Assembly (NCBI GenBank): GCA_022826965.1
Contig: JAJDTU010000010.1
Span: forward strand, 62,001-126,000
DNA from: Dehalococcoidia bacterium
GTDB taxonomy: Bacteria; Chloroflexota; Dehalococcoidia; Bin125
Direction: 5' to 3'
DNA length: 64,000 nt
Positions 20,206-27,854 of the stretch are shown here, one piece after another. Below the pieces are notes generated by a model. It worked only from the letters and a program-made list of their open reading frames with translations, was not told where the DNA came from and made no database searches. Position numbers and translations under genes: made by a program. The first letter of the stretch is position 1. Every line of letters begins with the position of its first letter.

Positions 20206-21339
20206 ATGACCACAACACTGAGCAGCATCAGCACGACCCCTCTGCCCTGGCCCAACCAGCGCGAACTCCCCGAGACCACGCGGCCGCTGCCGGCCGGCAC
20301 CACCGTCGTCTCGGCCGACAGCCATTGGCTCGAGACCGGCGAGTTTATCGACCGCATGCCGGCCAAGTACCGAGACCGAGCTCCGCGCGGCATCTTCAAC
20401 GAGCGCGGCTTCCACATGGAGATCGACGGCGAGACGACTGACAACCCGGCCATGCCCAGCGAGATGATCGAAGGCCGCGCCGGGATGTGGGACGCCGGGA
20501 TCCGCGTCGAGGAGATCTCGCGCGAGGGCGTCGACCAGGAAATCCTCTTCCCCCAGCGCATGCTCGGCGTCATCCGCAACAAGGACTTCGACTACATCCA
20601 GGCCTGCATGGACGCCTACAACGAGATGCTGGCCGAGTTCTGCGCCAGGTACCCGGACAAGCTGCATGGGCTGGCGCTGCTCAACTACTGGGATCCGGAG
20701 CGGACCGAGGACGAACTGCAGAAGATCAAGGCGCTCGGCTTCAAGGGCATCCTGATGCCCTCGCTGCCGCCGCCGCACGCCAAGGTGTACTACAACGCCC
20801 GCGCCCTCGAGCCGATGTGGAAGGCGATCGGCGAGGCCGGTCTGCCGCTTAGCTTCCACGTCGGCGAGACCTTCGACGCCCGCGGTCAGGGCGGTCTGGC
20901 CACGACCATCGTCGTCGCCTTCCAGCCTTTCCGCCGATTGTTTGCCTTGCTCGCCTTCGCCGGCATCTTCGAGCGCAACCCGGGAATCCGCGTCGTCTTC
21001 ACCGAGGGCGGCATCTCCTGGGTGCCGAGCTGCCTCTTCGACTGCGACAAGGTCTACGCCTCGTTCGAGAGCGAGATGACACCCAAGCTGGCCAAGCGGC
21101 CGAGCGAGTACTGGTTCGAGAACTGCTACGCGACGTTCATCGAGGACCCCAGTGGTCTGCGCCAGCTCGACCTGATCGGCGTGGACAACGTCCTCTGGGG
21201 CTCCGACTACCCGCACCCCGAGAGCGCCGTCGGCTACACCCAGCAAAGCATCTGGGACGTCTTCGACGCCACCGACTCCATCGAAGACGCTCAGAAGATC
21301 GTCGGAGGCAACGCCCAGAAGGTCTGGGGCCTGAGCTAA
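20206..21339 (+). CDS. amidohydrolase 2 family metal-dependent hydrolase/decarboxylase
   Basis: 377 residues from the ATG at 20206; the same frame stays open far upstream only because it crosses GC-rich repeat DNA. It has PF04909-type features: SADSHWLETGEF near the N-terminus, FHVGE in the barrel, GIRVVFTEGGISWVPS and the metal-binding Asp in WGSDYPHPES. Relatives are ACMSD-like decarboxylases and hydrolases of aromatic or lactone intermediates. Cytosolic, TIM-barrel. Its 5' flank contains two repeat copies. The RloC-like gene follows after 39 bp but differs in base composition, so they need not be an operon. Confidence 0.88.
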   Translation: MTTTLSSISTTPLPWPNQRELPETTRPLPAGTTVVSADSHWLETGEFIDRMPAKYRDRAPRGIFNERGFHMEIDGETTDNPAMPSEMIEGRAGMWDAGIRVEEISREGVDQEILFPQRMLGVIRNKDFDYIQACMDAYNEMLAEFCARYPDKLHGLALLNYWDPERTEDELQKIKALGFKGILMPSLPPPHAKVYYNARALEPMWKAIGEAGLPLSFHVGETFDARGQGGLATTIVVAFQPFRRLFALLAFAGIFERNPGIRVVFTEGGISWVPSCLFDCDKVYASFESEMTPKLAKRPSEYWFENCYATFIEDPSGLRQLDLIGVDNVLWGSDYPHPESAVGYTQQSIWDVFDATDSIEDAQKIVGGNAQKVWGLS

Positions 21340-21378
21340 GCCACCGCCGTAAGAACAAGAAACGGAAGATACCAACTA

Positions 21379-23646
21379 GTGTTGACAAGAATTGACCGAA
21401 TATCAGAATCTGCAGTTTTCCGCGACTTTCGATGGCACGACTTAACGGACTTCGGTACCTACAACCTCCTTTTCGGCGCAAACGGCTCCGGAAAATCAAC
21501 CATAAGCAAGGCACTCGCTTCCATCGGGAAGGACTCGTCACCGCCCGGAAGAATGACCCTGACTTTCTCCGATCGCACGCAATTGACTCTACCTGCGAAC
21601 ACAGCCTCACCCTTTCCTCTCTCTGTGTTCAACGCAGATTACATCTCAGAGAATCTACTCTATCGCGCAGGGGCAAAGGCGCAAGCGCTATACTACATCG
21701 GTCAAGCCAGTACCGCCGCTAGAGTGGAGCTCGATGCGGCGGAAGCAACGCTTGAAACAGCTCAACAGGCTGTGACCACCTCACGAACAGATGCGCAAAC
21801 CGCTCAAAGGGCCCTCAACAGCTTTGGAACTGATTCTGCTCGTCTAATACGTACGACCCTCAGCGCCCTTGGCGATACTCGATACTCCCGATACGAGCGA
21901 CCAAACTATTTCCGCGCTGCAGACGAGCTGAACGAGACTGGACCTGACAACATCACGCTCAAAGCCAACCTGGATAAGGATTCTCTGGCGGCCAGGGCTT
22001 CAGCTTCAGCAATGAGTCCGGTTGCGCGAGTACCCGAATCACTCTCCGAGGCATCAAACGCCGTACGCACGGCTTCATCCTTAGTCAACCGCGGTTTCGT
22101 ACTCGATGGTCTCGACGACCTGCTCGCCTCCGGGGGACCAACACAGTGGTTAGCGGATGGAACACGTCTGCATATGGAGATCGATTACAAGGAGTGCCTC
22201 TTCTGCGGCCGTACTGGTTTTCCGCTTGAACGACGACGCCTGCTTGAACGAGCTTTCTCGCAGGCCTTCATTGACTATCAGGACTCAATACGAGACCATC
22301 TGGCGCTCTTGGCGACACAATTGTCGCTGTGCGAGCAGTTTTCCACGCCGGACGAAGGTCTCCTGTACGAAGATCTACGAGCCAACTACCGAGCCAGCAC
22401 ACCCGCCCTGAAACAAGCTGTGAAGGGATTCGAGACAACAATCCAGGAGATCACGGAGCTACTAGAGGCTGCCCGTGCCAATCCGTCACCTCACCCGGCA
22501 ACAAGCCTTAGTGAACTGCCGGCATACGACACACGCGCTGCAGCCGTCAACAACATCGTTGATCGACACAACGACCGGTGCGCTCATGCGGAAGACGACA
22601 AAAAACTTGCGGGTACTGAACTAGAGGTGCATCTAGTTGCCGTATCTCTCCCTAACTATCGGCACTTGACGAGAGATAAAGCGAAGGCGGAAGAGCGACT
22701 TGCTGTCGCCCGAGACAACCTCGACGCAGCTAGAAACGATGTGCGACTATGGAGATCGAGACTCAGAGACTCCATTGCCGCAGCCAAAGGACTTGAGGAT
22801 GACGTACAGCACTATCTGGGGCATGACGAACTGCAAGTCGCCGTCTCCGCGGAGGATGATGCGTTCGTCATTACGAGAAACGGGGAGCCAGCTGACGGCC
22901 TGAGCGAGGGAGAACAGACTGCGATCGCCCTACTCTACTTTCTGCGGACCTTGGATCACGATGATGGGAACAGAAAAAGCGATCGCATCGTTGTTCTGGA
23001 TGATCCTGTATCGAGTCTCGATGGCAACTCGCTGCTCGCAGCATCGGAATACATACAGGAGAGGACGCACGGTGTTAAGCAGCTGTTCGTCTTCACGCAC
23101 AACGATCAGTTGTTTCTGGACGTGATGCGCTGGATGACCAGTGTGCAACCATCCGCGACTCACCTATACATGCTCAACGTCGCTCGCACGAGTGACGGCA
23201 GAGCTAGCAGAATCGTGCCTCTGGATCCGATGTTGGAGAAGTATCGGTCAATGTATATGTTTGCCTTTGTGGAGATGTATCGATATAGATACGGTGGCGA
23301 AGACGAGTTTGCTGTCGATGTGTATCGGTTGCCAAACATGGCGAGGCGTTTTCTCGAGCAGTTCTGCCTCCATCGCTTCCCAAGCATTCGCGCTGGCATT
23401 GGTGTTGCCAAAGATCAGTTCCTTAGCGAAGGATTGGAAGAGGTAGCGACGAGGAGGCTGGTGAATATTCTTCACGCTGAGTCCCACGGACTGAGGGAGC
23501 AAGACTTGGGACTAGGCTTGTTTCGACACGAGGAGTTGCGAAACGTGGTTAGTGACGTCCTGAGGCTTGTCGAACTTAGTGACAATCGGCACTACAAGTC
23601 TCTAGAGGAGATAGTGCTGCGACTCAACCCCGATTTGGCGTCGTAG
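21379..23646 (+). CDS. RloC/PrrC-like AAA ATPase, candidate wobble-cleaving anticodon nuclease
   Basis: 755 residues of the SMC/RecF-like AAA_13 (COG4694) type: Walker A GANGSGKST at 33-41, ABC signature LSEGEQ at 508-513, Walker B IVVLDDPVSSLD at 537-548 and switch His574 in VFTHN. CLFC at 273-276, inside the region between the ATPase halves, matches the zinc-hook position of RloC. In the C-terminal domain Arg656, Glu660 (RRFLE) and His699 or His703 (NILHAESHG) could be the Arg-Glu-His triad known from PrrC. Such enzymes cut tRNA anticodon loops on phage attack or DNA damage. The gene is AT-richer with different codon use than its neighbours, suggesting transfer. No restriction-modification genes flank it. 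It starts with GTG. Confidence 0.82.
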   Translation: MLTRIDRISESAVFRDFRWHDLTDFGTYNLLFGANGSGKSTISKALASIGKDSSPPGRMTLTFSDRTQLTLPANTASPFPLSVFNADYISENLLYRAGAKAQALYYIGQASTAARVELDAAEATLETAQQAVTTSRTDAQTAQRALNSFGTDSARLIRTTLSALGDTRYSRYERPNYFRAADELNETGPDNITLKANLDKDSLAARASASAMSPVARVPESLSEASNAVRTASSLVNRGFVLDGLDDLLASGGPTQWLADGTRLHMEIDYKECLFCGRTGFPLERRRLLERAFSQAFIDYQDSIRDHLALLATQLSLCEQFSTPDEGLLYEDLRANYRASTPALKQAVKGFETTIQEITELLEAARANPSPHPATSLSELPAYDTRAAAVNNIVDRHNDRCAHAEDDKKLAGTELEVHLVAVSLPNYRHLTRDKAKAEERLAVARDNLDAARNDVRLWRSRLRDSIAAAKGLEDDVQHYLGHDELQVAVSAEDDAFVITRNGEPADGLSEGEQTAIALLYFLRTLDHDDGNRKSDRIVVLDDPVSSLDGNSLLAASEYIQERTHGVKQLFVFTHNDQLFLDVMRWMTSVQPSATHLYMLNVARTSDGRASRIVPLDPMLEKYRSMYMFAFVEMYRYRYGGEDEFAVDVYRLPNMARRFLEQFCLHRFPSIRAGIGVAKDQFLSEGLEEVATRRLVNILHAESHGLREQDLGLGLFRHEELRNVVSDVLRLVELSDNRHYKSLEEIVLRLNPDLAS

Positions 23647-24212
23647 AATCGTGCGGCGGAGCGTGGCGACTGCCGCCGAATAGAGTTGCACTCCTATAGA
23701 TGATCAGATCCAGGCTGCGATCGGGTGTGGCGCAGCGCTCGTGGGGATAGAGTGCTAATCGCGCCTCGTGAGGCGGCTGAAGCGCCCCATCATTCCCCTG
23801 GCGGCGGTGCAGCGTTTCGTCCTTTCACCTGTCGCGCACGCCACGAACCGGCCATTTACACCGAACAGATGGCCATATACCGTGATTGTGACCCACCGGA
23901 TCCTGAGACCAAGGCAACCCCAGTGTCCACGCCACAGATCTCCGGCATCCGCGGAGCAGCCCCGGACTGGCTGACCAACACTGACCAGGACTTACCAAAA
24001 CTAACCACCTCCAACCACTCCCTCGCGGCCGATTCCCAGTGTTTTCCGCGGCCTCGTGCCCGTTTTTCCTCAGCGGGCCTCGGAGAAAAATTCTCGACCA
24101 ACCACCTACCAACCGACCGCCCACCGTCCTGGCGGCGCCCAGATGCCGCGACGCCTACCCTTCGGAGGGCGGCGCAGCCGACGCCGCTCGCCGCCGAGAA
24201 TCGAGGCCAACC
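23647..24212. other. 566-bp gap without a convincing gene
   Basis: Open frames on both strands here lack ribosome sites and recognisable protein features, so I call none. The first 100 bases still have the AT-richer character of the RloC-like gene. The middle holds a phased repeat array at 23971-24020, and CCAACCACCTACCAACCG-like repeats recur around 24097-24116. A CCTCAGCGGGCCTCGG segment lies between them. It probably carries regulatory DNA for the hydrolase at 24213 and the scar of an insertion. Confidence 0.5.
23971..24020. repeat. five helically phased 10-bp direct repeats
   Basis: Successive 10-mers are CTGACCAACA, CTGACCAGGA, CTTACCAAAA, CTAACCACCT and CCAACCACTC. Each begins with C, has ACCA at positions 4-7, and follows the previous one without a gap, so the core falls on the same DNA face each turn. 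The array lies about 190 bp upstream of the alpha/beta hydrolase start. Such spacing suits cooperative binding of a regulator, but it could also be a decaying low-complexity tract. Confidence 0.6.
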
Positions 24213-26099
24213 ATGTCCGTCGAACGAATCGAAATCACACATCAAGAGCCCTATGCCGACGGGCAGGCATTCGGCGACGCCGGCCCGTTCGAGCTAATCC
24301 GAGCCCGGCTGCGCTATGCCGTCAACCCGATGCTGGAAGACCACCAACGCATCACCGACCTCGACTGCGCCCCACCCGGCACCGACGGCTGCGTCCGATT
24401 CAGCGGCGACCTCGTGCTGATGTGGCCTCAGGACCAGTCGGGCGGCAACGGCGCGCTCGTGATCGATGTCCCAAACCGCGGCCGTAGCCTGCTTCCAGGC
24501 GCGCTCAATCGCACGCCGCCCGAGTTCTCGCTGACCGACCCGCTGCATCCGGGCGACGGCTTCCTCTTCAGCCAGGGATTCAGCGTCGCCTCGGTCGCCT
24601 GGCAGTGGAACACACCGGACATGGACACGCTGCTCGACTTCGAGGCGCCCGACGCACTTGGCTTAGACGGAAACTCGATCACGGGGGAGGCGATCACCGA
24701 TCTCCGCCCCAGCGAGGCCGTGGCCTCGATGCCGATCGAGCACCTGGGCCAGCCGGGATACCCGGTCTCTGAGAACGAGAACGGACGCGCCCGTCTCTAC
24801 GAGCGCGACTTCGAGGATGACGAGCCCCGCGAGATTCCCCGCGAGCGGTGGCGATTCGCCCGCCAGACCGCCGACCGCGTCGTCCCGAGCGCTCGCGACC
24901 TCTGGATCGACGGTGGCTTCACACCAGGCAAGATCTACGAGGTCGTCTACCCGACCGACCGTTCGCCGGTCGTCGGAACCGGTCTGCTCGCCTTCCGCGA
25001 CGCAGCCCTCTTCCTGCGCAACTGGCAGCGCTCCTACGAGCGCGTCCACGGCTTCGGCATCTCGCAGAGCGGCCGCTTCCTCCGGCATCTGCTCTATCTC
25101 GGCCTCAATCGCGACCCGGACGCGCTGACTGAGCGCGCCTTCGACGGTATGCACATTCATGTCGCCGGCGGTATCCGCGGCGAGTTCAATCGGCGCTACG
25201 GGCAGCCGTCGCAACTCTTCCTTGCCGGCCCAATCCACGAGTTCCCCTTCGCCGACGTCACCCGCGAGGATTCGTTGACAGACGCGACCGACGGCCTGCT
25301 TAAGCGTTCAGACGAGCAGGGAGTCACGCCGAAGGTCATCAAGACCAACACCAGCTGGGAGTATTGGCGCGGCGACGCATCGCTGGTCGACATCGACCCG
25401 GCCAGCGGCGAGGACATCACCCAGCATCCGAACTCGCGCCACTATCTGCTCGCCTGCACCCAGCACGGCGCTGGCCAAGCCGAGCCAATGGACAGCTTCT
25501 TCCTGACCGCCGACCGCAGCATGCACCGCCACAACGCCGTCGATCAGTCCCCGCTGATGCGAGCAGCGCTGGTCAACCTGGATCGCTGGGCGGCCGGCAC
25601 GTCCGAACCGCCCCCGAGCAATGTGCCGAGCCTCGAACATGGTACAGCCGCGACGCGGGACGAGGTGCTCTCGCAACTGAGCGAGCGGGTGACCACACCG
25701 AATGCCGATCACCTGTCGAGAGTCCGGACGGTCGATTGGTCGACCTTGCCAGCGGTCGAGGGCGACGAGTACCAGGGCTACGTCTCCTCAGTCGACGAGG
25801 CCGGCAACGAGGTCGCCGGGCTCCGCCTGCCCGACCTCACACAGCCCCTGGGCATGCACACCGGCTGGAATCCAAGACACCCAGAGACCGGCGGAGAAGA
25901 CCTCACCAGCCACTTCGTCGGTCTGACCCAGTGGTTCAGCAAAGAGGAGATTATCGCGCGCTACGGAGACAAGGCGTCGTATCTCGACCGAGTCAGGGGT
26001 GACGCTGAGCAACTCGCCGCCGACTGCCACATCCTCCCGGAGGACGTCGACCTCGTCGTCGCCAACTGCGGAGAGCGCTGGGATGTCGCTGTGCGCTGA
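24213..26099 (+). CDS. large alpha/beta hydrolase-domain protein (PF20091-like)
   Basis: 628 residues from the ATG at 24213 (GAGG nine bases upstream). It resembles the long 'alpha/beta hydrolase domain-containing' family: N-terminal VERIEITHQEPYADGQAFGDAGPFE, VIDVPNRGR, GFSVASVAWQWNTPDMD, a nucleophile region GFGISQSGRFLRHLLYLG (Ser284/Ser286) and TNTSWEYWRGDASL, ending with KEEIIARYGDKASYLDRV. No signal peptide is seen. The physiological substrate of this family is unknown. It converges on the CaiB gene at 26118 with 18 bp between stops. Confidence 0.82.
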   Translation: MSVERIEITHQEPYADGQAFGDAGPFELIRARLRYAVNPMLEDHQRITDLDCAPPGTDGCVRFSGDLVLMWPQDQSGGNGALVIDVPNRGRSLLPGALNRTPPEFSLTDPLHPGDGFLFSQGFSVASVAWQWNTPDMDTLLDFEAPDALGLDGNSITGEAITDLRPSEAVASMPIEHLGQPGYPVSENENGRARLYERDFEDDEPREIPRERWRFARQTADRVVPSARDLWIDGGFTPGKIYEVVYPTDRSPVVGTGLLAFRDAALFLRNWQRSYERVHGFGISQSGRFLRHLLYLGLNRDPDALTERAFDGMHIHVAGGIRGEFNRRYGQPSQLFLAGPIHEFPFADVTREDSLTDATDGLLKRSDEQGVTPKVIKTNTSWEYWRGDASLVDIDPASGEDITQHPNSRHYLLACTQHGAGQAEPMDSFFLTADRSMHRHNAVDQSPLMRAALVNLDRWAAGTSEPPPSNVPSLEHGTAATRDEVLSQLSERVTTPNADHLSRVRTVDWSTLPAVEGDEYQGYVSSVDEAGNEVAGLRLPDLTQPLGMHTGWNPRHPETGGEDLTSHFVGLTQWFSKEEIIARYGDKASYLDRVRGDAEQLAADCHILPEDVDLVVANCGERWDVAVR

Positions 26100-26117
26100 C
26101 CACGGCGTTCCGGCAGC

Positions 26118-27311
26118 TCAAGCCGTGGACACGATCCCCGACTGTGCGAGTGCCTCAACCTCCGAGGCCGCGAGCCCCAGCTCCTCGGCCAACACCTCGG
26201 CCGTATGCTCCCCGAGCAGCGGCGCCCGGCGATGCACGGCGGGACTCTCGCTCAGCCGGATCGGACACCCGAGCAATGTCATCGGACCGCGGGTTGGGTG
26301 CTCGATGTCGACCAGCATGCCGCGCTCGCGCAGGTGCTCGTTCGCAAAGATCTCACCTGAATCGAGCACCGGACCGGACGGCACGCCGACTTCGCGCATC
26401 TTGTCCATGACCTCGTACTTGGTCCGCTGACTGGTCCAGGCCTCGATCGCCTGACGCACGTCGTCGCCTTCGTCGCGCGTGATGGTTCTCGAAGCATCGG
26501 GTTTGATCAGGTCGGGCCGGCCGATGGTCTCCATCAGCGCCTGGCGCATCCGTCCGCCCGCAACCACGACCCAGACCCAGTCGGATCGTCCGCCGGGTTT
26601 GCAGGGAAAGAGACCCGTCGGGGCGGTCAGTCCGTCGCCGTAGGGAGGCGCAGGATCTCCGGAGACCTCGCGTCGCGTCATCGGCACGCGCGTGTAGTTG
26701 GTCACGGCCTCCATCATCGACAGTTCGACCTTCTGGCCAACGCCGTCGCGTTGGCGCTGCCAGAGCGCCGCCAGCATCCCGATCGCCGCCTGAACGCCTG
26801 TGCCGGTGTCGCCGATCGTTGGACCGGGCTTGAGCGGCATGCCGTCTGCCATGCCTGTCACGGCCATGGCGCCTCCGGCCGCCTGGGCGACCATGTCGAA
26901 CGACTTCGTCGGCGCCCAGGGGCCGGTCGTGCCGAAGCCCTTGACGGTGCAGTAGATCAGTTGCGGATGAAGCTCCTTGAGGGTGTCGTAGCCAATGCCC
27001 AGGCGCTCCATCGTGCCCAGCGTGAAGTTCTCGACGACGATGTCGAACTTCGGCACAAGCTGCAGGAAGATCTCGCGGCCCTCGTCCGACTTCAGGTCGA
27101 GCGTCAACGAGCGCTTGTTGTTGTTCAGCGTGATGAAGTAGGTCGAATCGACCGAGTTGCCCGCGCCCAAACGTCGTCCCGGCTCACCCCGTCCGGGCGG
27201 CTCCACCTTGACAATCTGGGCGCCCAGCCAACCCAGAGCCTGGGTCGAAGACGTCCCCGCCTCATACTGGGTCAGGTCGAGAATTCGAACGTCGGAAAGC
27301 GCCAAGGACAT
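26118..27311 (-). CDS. class III CoA-transferase (CaiB/BaiF), solitary, nucleophile present
   Basis: 397 residues, a typical single-domain CaiB/BaiF protein: VRILDLTQYEAG, GAQIVKVEPPGRGEPGR, TLNNNKRSLTLDL and the GQKVELSMMEAV helix. Asp168 in PGPTIGDTGTG is at the nucleophile position and the motif is close to the formyl-CoA transferase consensus. Unlike the other CaiB genes in the window it has no adjacent Asp-less partner; the DUF2283 gene is 46 bp upstream on the same strand. It probably works as an ordinary interlocked homodimer. Substrate unknown. Confidence 0.92.
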   Translation of the reverse strand: MSLALSDVRILDLTQYEAGTSSTQALGWLGAQIVKVEPPGRGEPGRRLGAGNSVDSTYFITLNNNKRSLTLDLKSDEGREIFLQLVPKFDIVVENFTLGTMERLGIGYDTLKELHPQLIYCTVKGFGTTGPWAPTKSFDMVAQAAGGAMAVTGMADGMPLKPGPTIGDTGTGVQAAIGMLAALWQRQRDGVGQKVELSMMEAVTNYTRVPMTRREVSGDPAPPYGDGLTAPTGLFPCKPGGRSDWVWVVVAGGRMRQALMETIGRPDLIKPDASRTITRDEGDDVRQAIEAWTSQRTKYEVMDKMREVGVPSGPVLDSGEIFANEHLRERGMLVDIEHPTRGPMTLLGCPIRLSESPAVHRRAPLLGEHTAEVLAEELGLAASEVEALAQSGIVSTA

Positions 27312-27357
27312 GATTCATCCCCCACTCGATCAGCGATGAGCAGAGGGTAGCGGAGTG

Positions 27358-27621
27358 TCAAGTCTGGACTTCGACCGCCTCGACATCGACCCACTTGCCG
27401 CCGATGTTCTCGATTTCGACGACGCCGCCCGTGACCCGCTCGAACTCGAAATCGGGAAGGATGTTGCGTTCCTTGGCGTGCTCCAGGGTCAGGCCGACTA
27501 TCTCGCCATCGCCGCCCAGCTCCATCAGGTCTGCGCTGCCGACATCGACATAGTCTTCAACCGGCTCAGCAAGGAACCGGAGGACGAGCGTGTCGGTGTC
27601 TTCGAAATAGGTGGCCTTCAT
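27358..27621 (-). CDS. DUF2283-like small protein, possible antitoxin
   Basis: 87 residues, starting MKATYFEDTDTLVLRFLAEP, then DLMELGGDGEIVGLTLEHAKE, which is the pattern of DUF2283 proteins (an acidic start with D-x-L-x-x-x-F, then D-x-x-G-x-I-V-G). Net acidic. It overlaps the DUF4258-like gene by four bases (27618-27621). DUF4258-DUF2283 pairs recur in bacteria and are predicted toxin-antitoxin systems; as second gene and acidic partner it would be the antitoxin. The C-terminus (VEIENIGGKWVDVEAVEVQ) is longer than the family minimum. Confidence 0.7.
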   Translation of the reverse strand: MKATYFEDTDTLVLRFLAEPVEDYVDVGSADLMELGGDGEIVGLTLEHAKERNILPDFEFERVTGGVVEIENIGGKWVDVEAVEVQT

Positions 27622-27854
27622 CGTCTGAACCTTCTGTCCAGAAACGCGGTCAGCACGGTCTCACCGTCAGGCAACAGTACCACCCTGAGATGACGGCCAT
27701 CCAGATCCGGTACGGTCCCCCACCTCCGAATGCGACCATCCGGCTGCACTTCTTCAGCAACGGGATTCTCAATGACATGATCGATCCATGCCAGCTCGAT
27801 CCACTTCCTGTCATCCTCCAGCCTGGATCTCAGGAAGTGGGCCGTTACCTTCAT
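27618..27854 (-). CDS. DUF4258-like small basic protein, possible toxin
   Basis: 78 residues. WIDHVIENPVAEEVQPDGRI, then RRWGTVPDLDGRHLRVVLLP and TVLTAFLDRRFRR, fit the DUF4258 layout: a helix with H-x-x-x-x-P, a G-R-x-R strand, R-x-L-R-V-V and a final strand with T-x-F. It ends in a basic RRFRR tail. Its ATG overlaps the stop of the upstream CaiB fusion (27851-27854) and its stop overlaps the DUF2283 start, so three genes are translationally coupled. A type II toxin role is inference from the pairing. Confidence 0.65.
   Translation of the reverse strand: MKVTAHFLRSRLEDDRKWIELAWIDHVIENPVAEEVQPDGRIRRWGTVPDLDGRHLRVVLLPDGETVLTAFLDRRFRR

Noticed and set aside
21379-23646. Calling the ATPase PrrC
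   Set aside because: The CLFC zinc-hook motif between the ATPase halves and the absence of a type I restriction locus favour RloC-like.
23725-24297. Open frames on both strands in the 566-bp gap
   Set aside because: Compositional shadows with no ribosome site, no recognisable fold and overlap with the phased repeats and the hydrolase start.
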